64,000 nt of DNA, from positions 10,804,211 through 10,868,210 of the forward strand of contig CM075104.1 in assembly GCA_037576195.1 (NCBI GenBank), written 5' to 3'. Below are positions 50,055-63,025 of this stretch, one piece after another. A program made the position numbers and the translations under genes. How positions within the stretch are numbered: the stretch's first letter is position 1; each line of letters opens with the position of its first letter. The notes under the pieces were generated by a model. That model worked only from the letters and a program-made list of their open reading frames with translations. It ran no database searches and was not told the origin of the DNA. The DNA comes from Phytoseiulus persimilis. Taxonomy: Eukaryota > Arthropoda > Arachnida > Mesostigmata > Phytoseiidae.

Positions 50055-53000
50055 CTGAAATCGGAACTTTTGCTCAATGATCACAATCGTTCAACCTCCG
50101 CTAAGAGACGGTCGTTCCTAAGCTTGTCCGAGTTTCGAGGAGCTCTCAATTGATCGAGGAACATGCCTGATCACGATCTCTCAGCGTCGCGAGAACCCGG
50201 AAACTTTCAATAACAGCTCCCATCCTATGACATCGCTGCTGACGGATCCTCAATCGACGAGAAGGCGAGAGAGGGAGGGAAATGTGACATTCAACTGATG
50301 GAGCCTCCGCCCAGACCACGATCCGGGAACACGACGTTGAATAGCAGTTGTGCGTCGCTGCAGCGCATTCGAACGGCTGCCCGGACAAGTTCGTCGACTT
50401 GTTCATAGTATGGCGGACTTCGTCGACGACCACACACCGAGCTACAACTGCAAGTTCGATTTCCTGCTCCGGCGGAATAGACACGTTTTCCAGAATCATG
50501 AAAACGGCTCACACCCCGGCTCGAGGCGCAAGCGGCGGAGCTTGACGAGAAGGGATCCGGCGGCCATGCTGATTGCGCGGATCGAGTTCCTTCCTGCTCT
50601 CGCGAGAGGTTACCATTATCGGAAACAATACTGGTTGAGTGATTGCGCGGACTAGGTCGACCTTGTAGGGACGACTCGCACTTCGAAGGTTTATTCCGCG
50701 AAACGCTGTATCCATTCATGCTGACGGAGCGCTCCCGGAATCATATACTGTTAGAGCGGGTCCTTGGAGTGGAGTCGTAAATCCGTACTCCGGCTCCACG
50801 AGGTCTTCGTATCCCAGACCCTGTTTCATCAGTATGGAACTGCACAATGACCCGTCGAAGCAGGGTTGGAAGGAAAGTAGTCTCGATGCTGTGGAAAACC
50901 GCCGAAACATTCGTCATTTGAATCGCCCGAGGAAAACTCTACAATCGCACGTATAATGAGCGATGTCCTCGTGCGTACATTTCGCTCCAATGCCAGCCCT
51001 ACTCCGTCGGCATCATCGGTGTATAGAGCACGTACGTAAGTGCATATTTCTAACCAACTCTCTCACTTGCCCTTATCGGTAGATTCCTCGTCAAAAACCG
51101 CGTTTCCACGGGGGCTCCGATGCAGGCTGCCTTCTTTCCATATACGCGACAGGAGTAGTCCGTTCAAGGGTGGTGTGGCATTGGGGTTAAGGCAACCACC
51201 CCGGAACCACGAGGTGCTCGACAAGTTGTGGGCTTCAAAAGGGACGTAGCGAACCTTCGCATCGTCTCGGGTGGACCTCGGAGGGAACTGTGCGCCCCGA
51301 CACACAATTATGGAATAGACGTCCAAAAGCACGGGGGAACCAAACGAACACCGCCTCAGAAATCACCAAGTGCCGCCGGTCCAGAAATGCTACCGGTTCG
51401 GGCCGCGGATCGAGTGCTCGGGAATGACATTGCCAATGTGACATGGAAGTGTTTCGCATGCTTCCGAAGAGGCCGTATGTAGAAAGCTACTTCCTTCAAA
51501 CGCCCAGTCGCGGTTCGTTTGGCTCGCGAGAACGCGGCCTTTCCACTGTGGATCACTCATTAAACGCGAACGTCGAGCCAGACGCGGCCCTCCTCATTAA
51601 CGTGACAGAAGTCGAAAACCCCGGAAACAGGAGTTGATGTGGCATTTTCTCGTTATTTTGGGGTGAGAGCTCAGTGTCACTGAATCCAGGCCAGGGATGC
51701 GAGACCGAAGCACACGCGAGGTCTCCGTTCCGAGGGAGCAGGACCACTCCGACGCGACGAGAAAGAAAACCAAGGGACGATGAATTCTGATCGAGCCGGA
51801 GTGGGAATTCTGAGAGGAGGGGAGATATTCCCCTGCCCCTGAGTACTCCTCGTACCGGCGGATGATCCTGTCGCTTGCAAACAACTTAGTGATCCTGGAA
51901 ATTCATTCCGGGTCGATCCATTACCTTGATCCTCAAAAATTCTATCGTGAAAAGTTGAAGAGGGGATACGCGGAGAGCGGGAGGAACGGTTGGTGGGAAA
52001 ATGATACTCATTCAGAGCTCAATGTCAAGCTTGAGAAACAGAGCTTGTCTTCCTGTGGATGGAGTCCCGACGCGACAGGACGTCGGACTCCGCGATTTTC
52101 CGATAGCACGAATGAAAAACATGCTCCTCGTTCCGCCCACATTCCGTAGACGTAGTGATCGAAGTGTCTGGTTGTATCGAAACTCCGTTCACAGCGGACC
52201 CCGTGGGCCCGCTCGGAGTATTGAGTCCAAATGACACTTTCTCTCTTTTGACCGGGTCAGGAATCGGCTCAACCCGAAGATGGTTATCGTGGCTTCCCTC
52301 GAGCGTCGCTGTGTGCTTCGACATCGGGGTCAGTGTCAAAACAGGCGGATTATCCGATGATCCGATTGGTTCATCGTGTTGCTCAATGGATTGGAGTGAA
52401 CAAGTCCGGCGTTCCAGTTCGGATCTACTCTCTCCTCTTTAGCAGGCTCGTCTGGTGACTGCTTACATGGCTGCTTTGTACGAAATGGAGTTCTTGCGAA
52501 AGTTCACTCACGCCACTGCTTGGCGCTTATCGTCGCTGAGATCTGAGATCGAATTGCCGAAACACAATAAGCGAGGAAGCTAAAGCCATTTATCTTACAT
52601 GACTTCTCAGGGCGAAGTTTCGGCGGCGGCTGCTGCTACTGTGTTCGCCCGTTGTTTTGTGTTGAACTCGCAACTCCCGGTCGACCGACCGACCGGCAGC
52701 AGAAGAACACCGACATACGAACCGAGAGAAGTACCGTCAGACGGGCGAGCGAATGAACGAACGGACGGATCGTCGCGAGGACAGACAGAAGGACGAACAT
52801 ACATACACCGACCAAGGGAAGGAAGAGGGAGAGGCTTTGTGAGAGCCTCTTGAGATTCTTGAGGACCGCCAAAGCACTGAGGAGGATCGCGATGCTCAGA
52901 ACACTTTAAACAGGATCAACCCTTGCGGACGAAAGAGAGAACTAGCCGGCTACTCAGTCAGCTTGCGACTAAGTGGATCATCGAACGCAAGCAAGGAACC

Positions 53001-54581
53001 ATGTCGTCTTACCTCACGGTATCCGCTGGGCTGTGAATTTTGCAATACCAGCAGCCGTTGTTCCGATCCCACCCGAGCCAAGTCTCGGCTCGTGGGACAA
53101 CTCAACGTGCGTTCGATATCTCAAACCCTCCCCTCCCCCCACCCACAGTTTCGACGGCCGCAATCGCACAACTTCCAATCATCCAGGTCCCAGCTCCCGG
53201 ATCTGACATTGTTTCCGATGAAGAAGCCTCCCGAGAATCCCTTCCGCCGAAGAATAAGAAGTCAGTGGATGTCGCCCGCTTGGCTGTCTCTTCACTGAAC
53301 AGACGGTGACTCGTTATTGTGTTGTTGTTTCTTGCATTGAGGTGTGAGCGCCGATGGTGGTGACGGTTTTGGGCGACTTGAACAGCGGTCGCAAGCGCCG
53401 AAGCAGAAGGCGCGTCTGAAGAACGCAAAAGAGAAAGCCGCCACGAGAGTGAGCAGTGACTGAGTGGTACTGAGTAGTACAATGTGTTCTGTGGTCGTAT
53501 GTGTCTCCGAAAGCGACAGAGGCGAGTACATGGGCGGGTGTATTGGTTGGCTTTGTGTGCAGCGATACCACAAACCCGCTTGACTCGCTCGCTCGCCGGG
53601 TTCTATGGTTGGATAGCTCGATTGCACCATGTCGCATGTACGGGGTGTTCTGGACTTTCACAACCCCTCACGGTCACACGGGGAGTTTCATTCCCGGACC
53701 TCGAGCCCAGATTTTTCCGAGAGGCAAGGAGGACTAGAATAGATGCCGGACAACATCGCAAACTTCCCCCCCGACGAAACAAAGCTCATCTTATGGTGAG
53801 TCGCCCGCGCCCTTCGCTTGCTGCGCGCTCTCGATTTCACATCCCGCTTGAACACTCCACAACGCTCGAGCAGAGATTCTCCGACTCCAAAGATGGATTT
53901 CGCCGTTCCCGTCGAAGATGATCTGCCCCAATCGTAAATCACACGGTTCATCGAGCTGGAAGTATTTCTGAGAAGCTAAAGACCTCCCCGTGACGGTGCT
54001 CCGGCGCGGTTTCTAGTGAACACTCTGTACAAAGTAGTCTCTCAGCGGAGTGCATTGTGTCTACTCGAGTGACTTTTTGCTACGAGGAGAGAAGTCGGTT
54101 CGTTGAAAGCCGCTCAGTCGCTCGCTCCGACGCTGTATCGCCAGCGAGCTCGTGATGTAGACAGGAGGAGCTGCGGCGGCCGCGATGACTCTTCATGAAG
54201 TTCTAGCCACTTCAGCAAACACTGTGCAACAACACGCGCATCGGTGTTTCGCCTGTAGAGCATGTCGGGAAGCATCGATTCTAATCGGGCTCCACAGTTA
54301 AAGTCGTTTGTTGCTCTGAAAAAGGTGCAGTCTTGTCGATGAAAGTCTCATCAACTCCGGCGCAGGGAACCCGTCACGCCCGTATCGCAAATAAGCCTTG
54401 ACATTCTGTTGTCATCGCATGCTCACTGGGGAGTCGAGTTTCCTTTCGATTCGATGCCTCGGGCCACGCGCCGAATAAAAAGCTCAATTAAGCGACCAGA
54501 GGCCGGAGCAGTTATTCCCTCTTGCAACTAATCACTGCTAACACGATTCCAGCTGATCGGACTTCATGGACGTCGCCATAC
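50055..54581. other. Region upstream of the LIM1 exon, nothing certain
   Basis: No recognised gene. If the Awh-class gene starts farther upstream this is part of its first intron. Frames at 50146-50719 on the minus strand are open in two registers close to LIM1 but cannot be joined convincingly. A GACCGACCGACCGGC-like simple patch occurs near 52680-52695. Confidence 0.45.
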
Positions 54582-57500
54582 CTGGAATCGGAGCATGCGT
54601 CTCTTGAAGACGGCGGAACGATTCGGTATCTATCTTGGGCCCTCGGACTCGATGCCTCCAGTTCGTCACGGTAGTTGTCATTCCACGCCACAGTCGGATG
54701 AACCGCGGGGGACGCTCGAGCGGAAGGGTTGGCAAAACTGTCACGTTGCTAAGTTTCCTTATTTACCCTTGTGTTCTATCTTTTGCTCCAAAAACAACTC
54801 CCCAGTCGACAGCGACAGAGCACACTGAAGAACCGAACAAGCAGACCATTCCCCAGCGTCTCACTTCTCTTAAATCAACCGAATTTCGGCAACTCTGTGG
54901 ACCTTGCCAACACGAGTCACGTACCAAGGGAGGAAGAAGCGAACCAACCCGACCACCAGTGCCGGCAGGCTGTCCTCAGAGCCGCTGTTCAGCTGCATGT
55001 ATCGTGGATGTGTACAGTGCGCGCTCGCGGTTTTCCCCGATCGCAATGCTGGTTTTGTGAACCTTCACACGATTCGCCTGGCTGCCCGAACGAGGTTCTC
55101 GATCGTACTTGAAAGAAATCTCCACGAGCCGTAGAATTCGGCAGGATGAGTGGTTGTTGGTGTCCAGTTTCCAGCGCGGATGTTTCATTTAACTGACATC
55201 CACCCCACTCAAACTCTCGCTCGACTACGGTCTGACACTGAGGTGGTCCTACTCACCGTCGGCATGAGGAGCTCCGAACGGTGGGGCTTCTTCGATACTT
55301 GCAGTTAATCCAGTGGGTGGCTAATTAGCTTTACTCGCAAGCGGATAACTAGGACAAACGGACCCCGCGGCGAGCGTACCTCTTTAGATGCTCGTTAACA
55401 CTTGCCCTCGCATGAGGGGTGGTAAGGACCACCGCTGGAAAACCACGCGGGAGCATTGAATGAGCTGTTGAGCTGAGGTCGATATGGGGAAATATTGGTG
55501 GACTGGAACCTGCCTTCTCGTCCCATGCCTCTCGGAATCAATCCTCATGCGCTCATCAAAACTTAAAGGAGACTCGTGGAGAGTTTTTCGAACCTTGCCC
55601 GCGGACGGCCTAGGATCGCCCAGACACCAATACAGCCCACGAAGCGAGAAGAGTTACGCAATTTCATCAGGCTCTGTTGAGACGGCGGGGCTTGGAAATC
55701 TATCATTGTACGCTGTTGATACATAAGAACTCCCAACGGAGCGTCAGTCGGGATAGTCCAGTCATGCGGTGCTCGTCGAACCCCGTGGAGTACCCTGGTC
55801 CGAATCAGGGTTGAAGCCCAGATTTGTACCTCGCCTCCGTGCGCATTCGACAAAGTATAGAAATTCCATGACCGAAGCACAGGGGAGTTCCTGACAATCA
55901 AATAATAAGTCGGAAACCGGGCGGAGGGTAGCGGGCCCCGTCCACGGAATGGTTCATCGGAACGCTACACTGTGTTTCACTTCTACGGGGCCGAACTAAG
56001 AACTGTTCAAGAAACCCTGCCTGCAGTGGCTCAGCCTTCTGAGCTATCCCGATCGGGCTTGGAATATGTGTACGCGATGCAGATGTTCCAGCCTTTCCGC
56101 AGCCGACGATGCGGAAAGACAACGAGACTTTGCCGAGTGGAAAATACGTTTCGCCGGTTTCCTTCATACTTCCACCAGTAGCTGAGCCGCGGGCCGTGGG
56201 CCGTTTGGGAGAAAGCTGTCAGCTCCTGCTTCCTCCTACATGCCACTGGCACGCGATTGAAACTCCGTTAGTATTACACACTACCGCTTGCGTAGCGTGA
56301 AAACGTTGAGTATCTGCTGTGAGTCCCTGGTGAGATGAGTTGCGCACCGGATATGATCTTTCTTCCAATCTCGAGGGGCGATGTGTGGGGCAATTATCGA
56401 AATCTTATTCGGTTCTTTCGGTGGCCCAAAGCTTTCAACTATCCGCCTCCTGAGCACTACGTGAGGTTTCCGAGCGCGCAACTCTAATATGGGCAGAGAG
56501 TACGGAATTTCTGACCGAAACTCTGGGATCTCTAGCACAAGATCAATAGCTCCCCACTGTTCGAGTAGAAACGTCGTTGTTTGATCAGCGATCTTCAGTT
56601 GAGGCAGCTTCGTGATTCAGATTGCCTCGAGATTTAATTTTTCTCTACTCATCAAGTCGTCTGCATTTTTGTCCAATGTGAATTAACGTCCTGAAACCCT
56701 GACCTTAGGCAGAAATTCACAGCATAGCGTCTGACACGCCGATCGCATCCGGGTTCTCCGATCAAATCCCGAAATTCGGTCAATTCTCGAGGTAGAAATG
56801 ATAGATTGAATAACCGTGAACTGAGGGGTGGTTCGACAGTGGCACATACGGGTATCCACTTCCCTGCCCAATTGATTCCACTGCGTCTCTCGGAAACTGA
56901 GGAAAACGATCATACATGCTGATTCCCGAGCTTACCGAGCGGCTGCACATATTGATCTTGGACTCAATCTCAAATTTCTCGAAAGAATGCCGGAATCGAA
57001 TGAGGGCTTCTCCCGTATATCGTGACCCTTTCGAAAAAATTGAAGGGTTTTCGGTTCATCACGAGCGAAGTTTGAGGCCAGACCGAAGCCTCGAATTCGT
57101 TGCATGAATGACGATTTACTAGCAGAGTGTACCAGAGCCACAGGAAACGACGTTTTCACGTCAAAACATATCGAACGCCACTGCTCCGGAGGCTATTCGA
57201 AACTGTTACCCTCTCTTCCTCTCCCGAAAGCGAATTTCCATGTCTCTCCAGGATGTCGTCAGAGATAGTCTGGACGTTCAAGCGGGTGATCCTCATCCCA
57301 TCAGGACTCGGTGGTTTTATTCAGATATTCGTTGTGACGGACTACGAAGCTCGGAGGGGACCGTTTTCAGACGGCGATGCGTGTAGGCAACTCAAAGTTT
57401 CTCCACCTGGGCACGAGGGGAATCACTCCATAAAGCAGAGACTTCCGATGTCTCACATGTCCAATGAACGATGGTGTCAACCCGCACGTCCAGTGCTTCG

Positions 57501-58261
57501 CCTTTCCTTGCCTCATTCCATGTTGAACGACGCGTGCCGGGCTCCTCGATTGCGGAAACCGTCTAGTATCACCCGATAAGCGATTTTGAAAGACTGGAAA
57601 TTCTACTCCGGAAAGCCGAGGAGCCGAATAACATTCTAGCTTCATTTCGTACGCACATTCGAACATCTCTCGAGGGGAAGGTTCGAGACGAACATCCGAA
57701 CCCTGCTTGCTCGACATGGCAACAGGCCCTACAGTTTTGAAACCTGTTGTATCCAGATGCTGATCGCTTCCCTCATGACAGCCACCGATGGCCGAAGATC
57801 CCGCGCTCAACTCATAACTGACATCAGAGTGTACTTGGAAGACTGTGAGAAACATATACCGCTGGTACGGAACTCGAATCTCTGTGAGGGTCCTGACGCT
57901 TTGCCTTGTTACCGCTCCCATCCTCTAACTTTTTCTTTCTTTTCTAGCGGACGGGCGCTTCACTCATTAATACTTATCGGGCGCTCAACAAGTCACACTG
58001 ATACAACGTTTGCGTCCACAGGTTATCGATTGTTCGCAACAAGTTCCTACTCACTTTGACGATGTCGAGGGGAATGTTGGCGTTCCGAGTTCGTCGCAGG
58101 CTCTTCTCGAAACTTGTGGGTCGCGGAAATTTGGTCAGCATCAAATGATCCTCGTCGGCCGACGAAGAGCTACAAGACGTCAACTCATCCATGTAAACCA
58201 TGGCGTCCGACGGGGACCCCAGCAACGTTTTCAGAGGGCTGGTGAAGTCGTCGAGCGACAT
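54582..58261 (-). CDS. Candidate two-exon 5' part of an unrecognised gene
   Basis: Exon 58055-58261 begins with ATG and encodes 69 aa rich in Ser and acidic residues (MSLDDFTSPLKTLLGSP, SCSSSSADEDH, FPRPTSFEKSLRR), ending at a textbook donor AAA-GTGAGT in phase 0. A second block, 54582-54748, follows an acceptor in phase 0 and reads 55 codons of hydrophilic sequence (WNDNYRDELEASSPRAQDRY) to a donor AG-GTATGG in phase 2. The join is inference. Exon 1 alone could equally splice in phase to the LIM1 exon of the Awh-class gene and supply its N-terminus; the second block cannot, because that join gives an immediate stop. No domain recognised. Confidence 0.3.
54749..58054. other. Gene-free stretch or intron
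   Basis: Nothing recognised beyond its possible role as the intron of the candidate gene on the minus strand. On the plus strand a strong pyrimidine tract with TTTTCTAG near 57929-57949 looks like a splice acceptor, followed by 18 open codons and a stop; no partner exon could be named. Confidence 0.4.
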
Positions 58262-58773
58262 CGGAGCATCGGCCAGGGCTCACCGTGCTCGCTCCGAGCT
58301 ACTTCCGACCAAAAATCACACTTGGGCACTGTAAATTATGATCACCGGGCACTGTTCGAAGATCTTCCTGAGAAGGAGGAACGCGGCGAGTTTCCAGCAG
58401 CTTCCGTCGATATTTGCTCTCTCAGTGGAGCGACATGGTCATATGAGGTAGTCGCTCTATATCCTTGCGCGGCTTCGACCGCGATCATTTGTATCTAGTT
58501 TAACGGTTGTCAGAGCCCAGGACGGGGCGGGGCCTCCGGTGCGCCCGACTCCGCCTCCGCCAATAGCGAAACTCGCCGAGTGCAGATGTCGTCCTCTCAG
58601 ATGGATATTTGTGTTGAAACTATTACCAACCACCATTGTTGCCGCGCTGGGCTCCGGATCGAGATACTTGATACCAGCGGCGGAGCAGTAACAGTACTTC
58701 CCAGTTTACGACGCGATGACAACGTGACTTCCGCTCGGAACCGCCACTTTGGGTCGGAGCCATGAGCTGAAGG

Positions 58774-60908
58774 GTGAATATGGAATTCATAGCGGTGGCT
58801 ACCCCGGCCACCCAACCTGATCATGGGACATGGTCAATCGCTCAAACGGGCTCCATCGTTCTGGTATTTCTTATCCTTCGAGCGATGAATCGCGGGGCTC
58901 AGATTCGCCCCGAAATGATCGACAAGGCTGCGAAAAGAAAGATTAAAGCGTTCGTTTCCCGAGAACTCTCCAAGAAGTGGCAATCTGGCAAACCACTTCT
59001 TGGACACCGAGTCAACGAGTTCGGAGAGGGCGTCGGCTTTCCAAAAGGAACTGCTCTGCTCCATTTATCGCTCGCTTCCTGCACGCCTGCGCACCACAGT
59101 CTGTTATCATTTATGTAATGCGACGGATTATGATCTGGAATAGAGATGATTCCTCAGACATGGCCGCCGCACAATGCTAGAGGGCGTCAGAAGCTTGAAT
59201 CTGCGATGGGTTCGCAAGCAGCTCGCATTCTCGCGAAAAAATGCGGGTCGAACGAGCTCGTTCAAGAGCCAACGTTCCTGGAGTTCAACAATTCTCAGCA
59301 CATTGGTGTTGAGGGTCTCGAAACTCTTGAAAGTTTTGGCTTGTCGGCAGCGGGGCAGCTTATTATTCGCTGCGTCGATCCATGAGTTGGGCTCCAAGAA
59401 CCATGGTTACGATCCGGAATTTGAGCCTTTTTTGAACCGGACACAGCTCTGGAACAGGAATCAATTAGATGGGATGAAATTCATCCGGTACCGGTATCGA
59501 CAGTTGAATCAGATCTGCGATTCAGAATTATAGTCCCTGATGATAACTCGGATATCTCCTCCCTTCCACTGAGATTTCGTGAGTTGGAATCGTCCTGCAT
59601 CGTGTTCGAACGGGGACCCGTCGGGAGGTGAAAGTGTTGAATCGCCCCTCGTATCCGACAAACTAAGAGACTGAAGCTCGAGATCCATAACACAAACATA
59701 CGGAACCACCAACCCCGCTGAGAACTTCCCTCTCTGATGACCAGTAGAATAATTCGCATGACATGGAGGTTGAGGCCGCTGGCCCACAGCTATGGAAATT
59801 TCATTCCCGCGCGGGTTGACCGATCCCTTGAGATGTCTCAGCGGTGGCAAACTGAAATAAGAATCACCCCTTCTGATCCGGAGATCCGCGACTGGCGGGA
59901 ATTATGAGCTGAGGCAATGAATTGGCATCTGGATACGAAATATTCCAACGCCAGTTGTGGCGGATCTCGGACCGGCCACCCGCTCGCTTCAGAGCTCAAA
60001 GGTGAAACATGAAATGCTAAAATCGTGGATCGTCATCTACGCATGCTCGCGTTAGCTTTCATTCGCTCCCCAACCGACGGCATTCCCTTCGAATATCTCA
60101 GCAGCTTTCGAAAAATTTCGAAAACCTCGCCGGTGAGTGACAAAAAAACTTCCTCCCCGGATCCCGAAGCTCAGTCGGGTCCCGCAACTGCTCGGCGTTA
60201 TCTGGGCGTTTCCATGCTATCGGAGCACAAGGAGCCCTTTCATATTCCACCTGTCCGAATAGGGCAGTCGACGTGTATAATTCGCCAGGACACACGTTGA
60301 GGCGAAAGGAGAATGGAGAAACGCTGAAGGCAACAATGAAAGGAATTCGGATTTGGCTGGGCCTGACTGATAGTTCGCCGCTGCGTCGGCGCGATCATCG
60401 AGGGGGAGAAAATAGAATTCGATAATGAATTGCAGCTACGACAGCTCAGTTTTTCTGATGCCAGGCATCGAATCGTCCTCCCTTTCTCCCAGCTATCCGC
60501 CCGGAATGAACAGACTTCCGGTCCCAATCACTGGCATACAATGAGAAGATGAGCCTCCCCGTGTGTAATGAGTAGAGATAGGGGTTTCAGGCACTAAGAA
60601 ACTCGAGAAAAGACTCGGCAAAGTCGACATCCCCCTTTTTTTCCACTCACAACTTCGACAGGCTCGTAAATCGTCGACGGATCTGTGATTTACAGAATGA
60701 TATCGATCCGTCTTCCAACTTCCTCCAACATGCGCCCATTGGAGTCGCGATGGAGATTATGTCATCCCCAATGGACGGAGACGCTGCGGAATACGAGCGA
60801 GAACTTCCAGTGGATTGGGGGGATATCCTGATGTCATTCGAAAAAGGGCCCAAGAACAGGGCTCTCCTTGAACGACCTCACATCACAACATTGGTATTGG
60901 AGAATTGA
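58774..60908 (+). other. Run of coding-looking, unrecognised frames
   Basis: Plus-strand frames at 58774-59118, 59146-59385, 59425-59631, 60025-60300 and 60582-60908 have mixed, gene-like composition, for example KAAKRKIKAFVSRELSKKW, LVQEPTFLEFNNSQHIGVEG, IRWDEIHPVPVSTVESDLRF and SSPMDGDAAEYERELPVDWG. Between the second and third the register changes at a T6 run near 59428. Start and splice signals are unclear. It may be a decayed gene or transposon, or several exons; I do not recognise the protein. Confidence 0.3.
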
Positions 60909-61241
60909 GAATGAGAACACTTTTGAGCTGAGTGGATAACGAAACCCCATTGTCACAGTCGCTGGGCGGAATACGAGTGCTCGTTCCGTTGTTGATATTA
61001 TCCCAACGCAAATATCGCCGTTTCTCCTCACACTCCGTTTACGCTGGATGGATTCGCACTGACTAGAGGGGCAAACTCGAACGACGCCGGGTTTGACAAA
61101 TCGCCGCGCTTGGGCCCGAGAAAAATTGCCTTCCTCGTAACATGTCCGAAATCAATGATCTCATCGCGTTGAGAAATTCAGGAATTCAGATCTTCATGAG
61201 GGTCCGTTGTGCGTTGCTCAATTGACACTTTGCGTCCGAAT

Positions 61242-61400
61242 TAGACATCATTTTCCGTAGTACGGAGTACGGCAATTCAATTTCCGTACCGGGGCGGCGA
61301 GGATGAATTTCCGTACCAGAAAGTACAGAAATTGAATTGCCGTACTGGGCCGATACGGAAATTGAATTGCCGTACTCCGTACTACGGAAAATGATGTCTA
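61242..61400. mobile_element. Hairpin MITE with perfect 47-bp inverted ends
   Basis: Positions 61242-61288 and 61354-61400 are exact reverse complements (47 of 47), starting TAGACATCATTTTCCGTAG. The 65-bp loop repeats parts of the arm (AATTTCCGTACC, GAATTGCCGTACT). The octamer GTCCGAAT flanks both ends (61234-61241 and 61401-61408), an 8-bp target-site duplication as made by hAT transposases; the ninth base also matches, so 8 versus 9 is open. The 159-bp element has no coding capacity. Perfect arms imply a recent insertion or repair-driven correction. Confidence 0.85.
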
Positions 61401-61612
61401 GTCCGAATTTCATTTCTTTTCATCACCTCTTCATCTTTGTTTTCCGGCTGAACCTCTCAGCCAGCCCTCAGAAGTTTCCCGGAATCACCTTTCGGTATTG
61501 CTTCAGTGACACTCCCTATCGCCTCGCAAATCCCATTGCGGGCGGTGGGCTTTGGTCTCAAGATGGTTCTGATTTAATTCTGATGTAAATTAAATCCTCT
61601 TTCTACCACATA

Positions 61613-61639
61613 CAGCCCACAACACGAAATTATCCACAG
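61613..61639. repeat. Outer left direct repeat of the Tc1-like element
   Basis: Begins CAGCCCACAACACG and continues AAATTATCCACAG, directly after the TA target. Confidence 0.85.
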
Positions 61640-61784
61640 TCAAGTTTTCTAGACTATTCCTGATGACAAAGAGAGATGATGTTGATGCTGCCATGGGATA
61701 CTCCCAGCATCACCACGATTGTGGCGATAGAATATTTCTTCGATTCGAGGAAGACGACGCGTAAGATTCCAGAAAATCGATTTC

Positions 61785-61810
61785 GAGCCGTAACATGAAA
61801 TTATCGACAG
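61785..61810. repeat. Inner left direct repeat of the Tc1-like element
   Basis: GAGCCGTAACATGAAATTAT then CGACAG; same orientation as the outer left copy. Confidence 0.85.
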
Positions 61811-61815
61811 GCTGA

Positions 61816-61821
61816 TTTATT
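61816..61821 (-). terminator. Polyadenylation signal of the transposase gene
   Basis: AATAAA on the minus strand 25 bp past the natural transposase stop and just inside the left inverted repeat. Confidence 0.55.
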
Positions 61822-61845
61822 CCACGATTTCGGAATTCTCGAAAG

Positions 61846-62841
61846 TTAATACTTCGTCGAACCCCCTTTCGCCTTGATGACCTCAAAAATGCGCCTTGGG
61901 AGAGAATCATAGAGTGGTTTTATGTCTCGTTCCCCAATTCTGGCCCAAGAAGAAAGAATCGCATGTTTCAGTTCTTCTCTTGAGTTTTACTGCTTCCCAT
62001 TGGGATAGACGAGCCGAGCTAACGTTCCCCAGAGGTTCTCAATAATGTTCAGGTCGGGGCTCTTCGGAGGCCAGTCAAGAAAACGTACTCCGCTCTCCCG
62101 GAACCAATCTTTGATTATCGCCGCCGTGTGCACGGAGGCGCAATCTTGCTGGAAGATGAAATCCGTTCCAACTTTCTCCAAAGCTTGAGGTCGCAGGTGG
62201 TTCTCGAGTAGCAGCTTATAGTCCACGGAACGCATTATTGTCTCCACGAAGATGATTTGGAACGTCCCGCGGCGACTGACCGCTCCCCAGATCATAACTG
62301 AACCGCCCCCGGACTGTCTTTTGGAATAGAATCGAGGCTCTTTCCGAAGATCGTGATAGTAGTTATGGAATCCATCCGGGCCGTCCAGATTGAACTTTTT
62401 CTCATCGCTGAAGACAACTTTATCCCATTCCGAAGTCCAACTCATCCATTCCTGGGCGCGATCGAGCCTAGTGTCTCGGTGCTTTTTCGTCAGCGGGGGC
62501 TTCCCGCACAATTTCTTGAATTTCAGATGATACGCACTTCTCAAAACGCGCCAGACGGTCTGTTTATGCACTGGGAGGTTGTTTGAGTCTCTGATTTGAG
62601 CGCAAGAGACACTCTTGTTGCTCGCATCCTGAATTGTCTTCCGTTTCTGACGATCTGAGAGCTTTGTGCTTCGTTTCTTGTACGATCTGATGCCATACTC
62701 CGCCCCTAATCTCAAATAACGCAGCACTACGTCCGCTGTTCTGCCGATCTCTCGTCCGATAGCTCTTGCTGCGAACCCAGAGCCGTGTAATTGATCGATG
62801 CGAATCCTTTCTTGAGGAGTCAGAGCCGGTTTTCGTCCCAT
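61846..62841 (-). pseudogene. Tc1-like DD34E transposase with one nonsense codon
   Basis: Cut-and-paste transposase. Residues 1-110 form paired helix-turn-helix domains (MGRKPALTPQERIRIDQL, then a homeo-like TVWRVLRSAYHL). The catalytic triad is intact: Asp in VVFSDEKKF, Asp in FQQDCASVHTA, and Glu in SPDLNIIENLWG, with exactly 34 residues between the second Asp and the Glu; the WGAVSRRG block is also present. A TAA stop at 61987-61989 follows YPNGKQ at residue 284. Reading past it, the frame stays open 46 codons and gives the normal family ending (IFEVIKAKGGSTKY) before a natural TAA at 61846-61848, for 331 residues. The cut removes only the C-terminal tail after the catalytic Glu, so partial activity cannot be excluded. 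Confidence 0.92.
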
Positions 62842-62998
62842 ATTGAGGGAATGAATTCTTTCTCACAAATCTTGACGAGCCGGAGTTCTGAGTCGACAAA
62901 TCGTACTTGTGTGTCCTTCGTTAGCACAAACTTGACGTTCGTCGGTATCAGCCTCACGAGAAAATGCTGAAACTCCAACCGAATGCGCGATTTCAACG

Positions 62999-63025
62999 CT
63001 GTCGATAATTTCGTGTTACAGCTGG
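62999..63025. repeat. Inner right direct repeat of the Tc1-like element
   Basis: Minus strand reads CCAGCTGTAACACGAAATTA then TCGACAG, the closest match to the inner left copy. Confidence 0.85.

Noticed and set aside
50146-50719. Two overlapping minus frames just upstream of LIM1 as Awh 5' coding sequence
   Set aside because: Neither reaches the LIM1 acceptor without stops and no phase-compatible donor was convincing.
52599-52853. Arg/Asp/Ser-repeat peptide on both strands
   Set aside because: Produced by GACC/GGAC simple sequence; no gene evidence.
57929-58011. Strong plus-strand splice acceptor followed by 18 codons and a stop
   Set aside because: No upstream exon or family could be linked; the tract may be fortuitous and lies opposite the candidate minus-strand intron.
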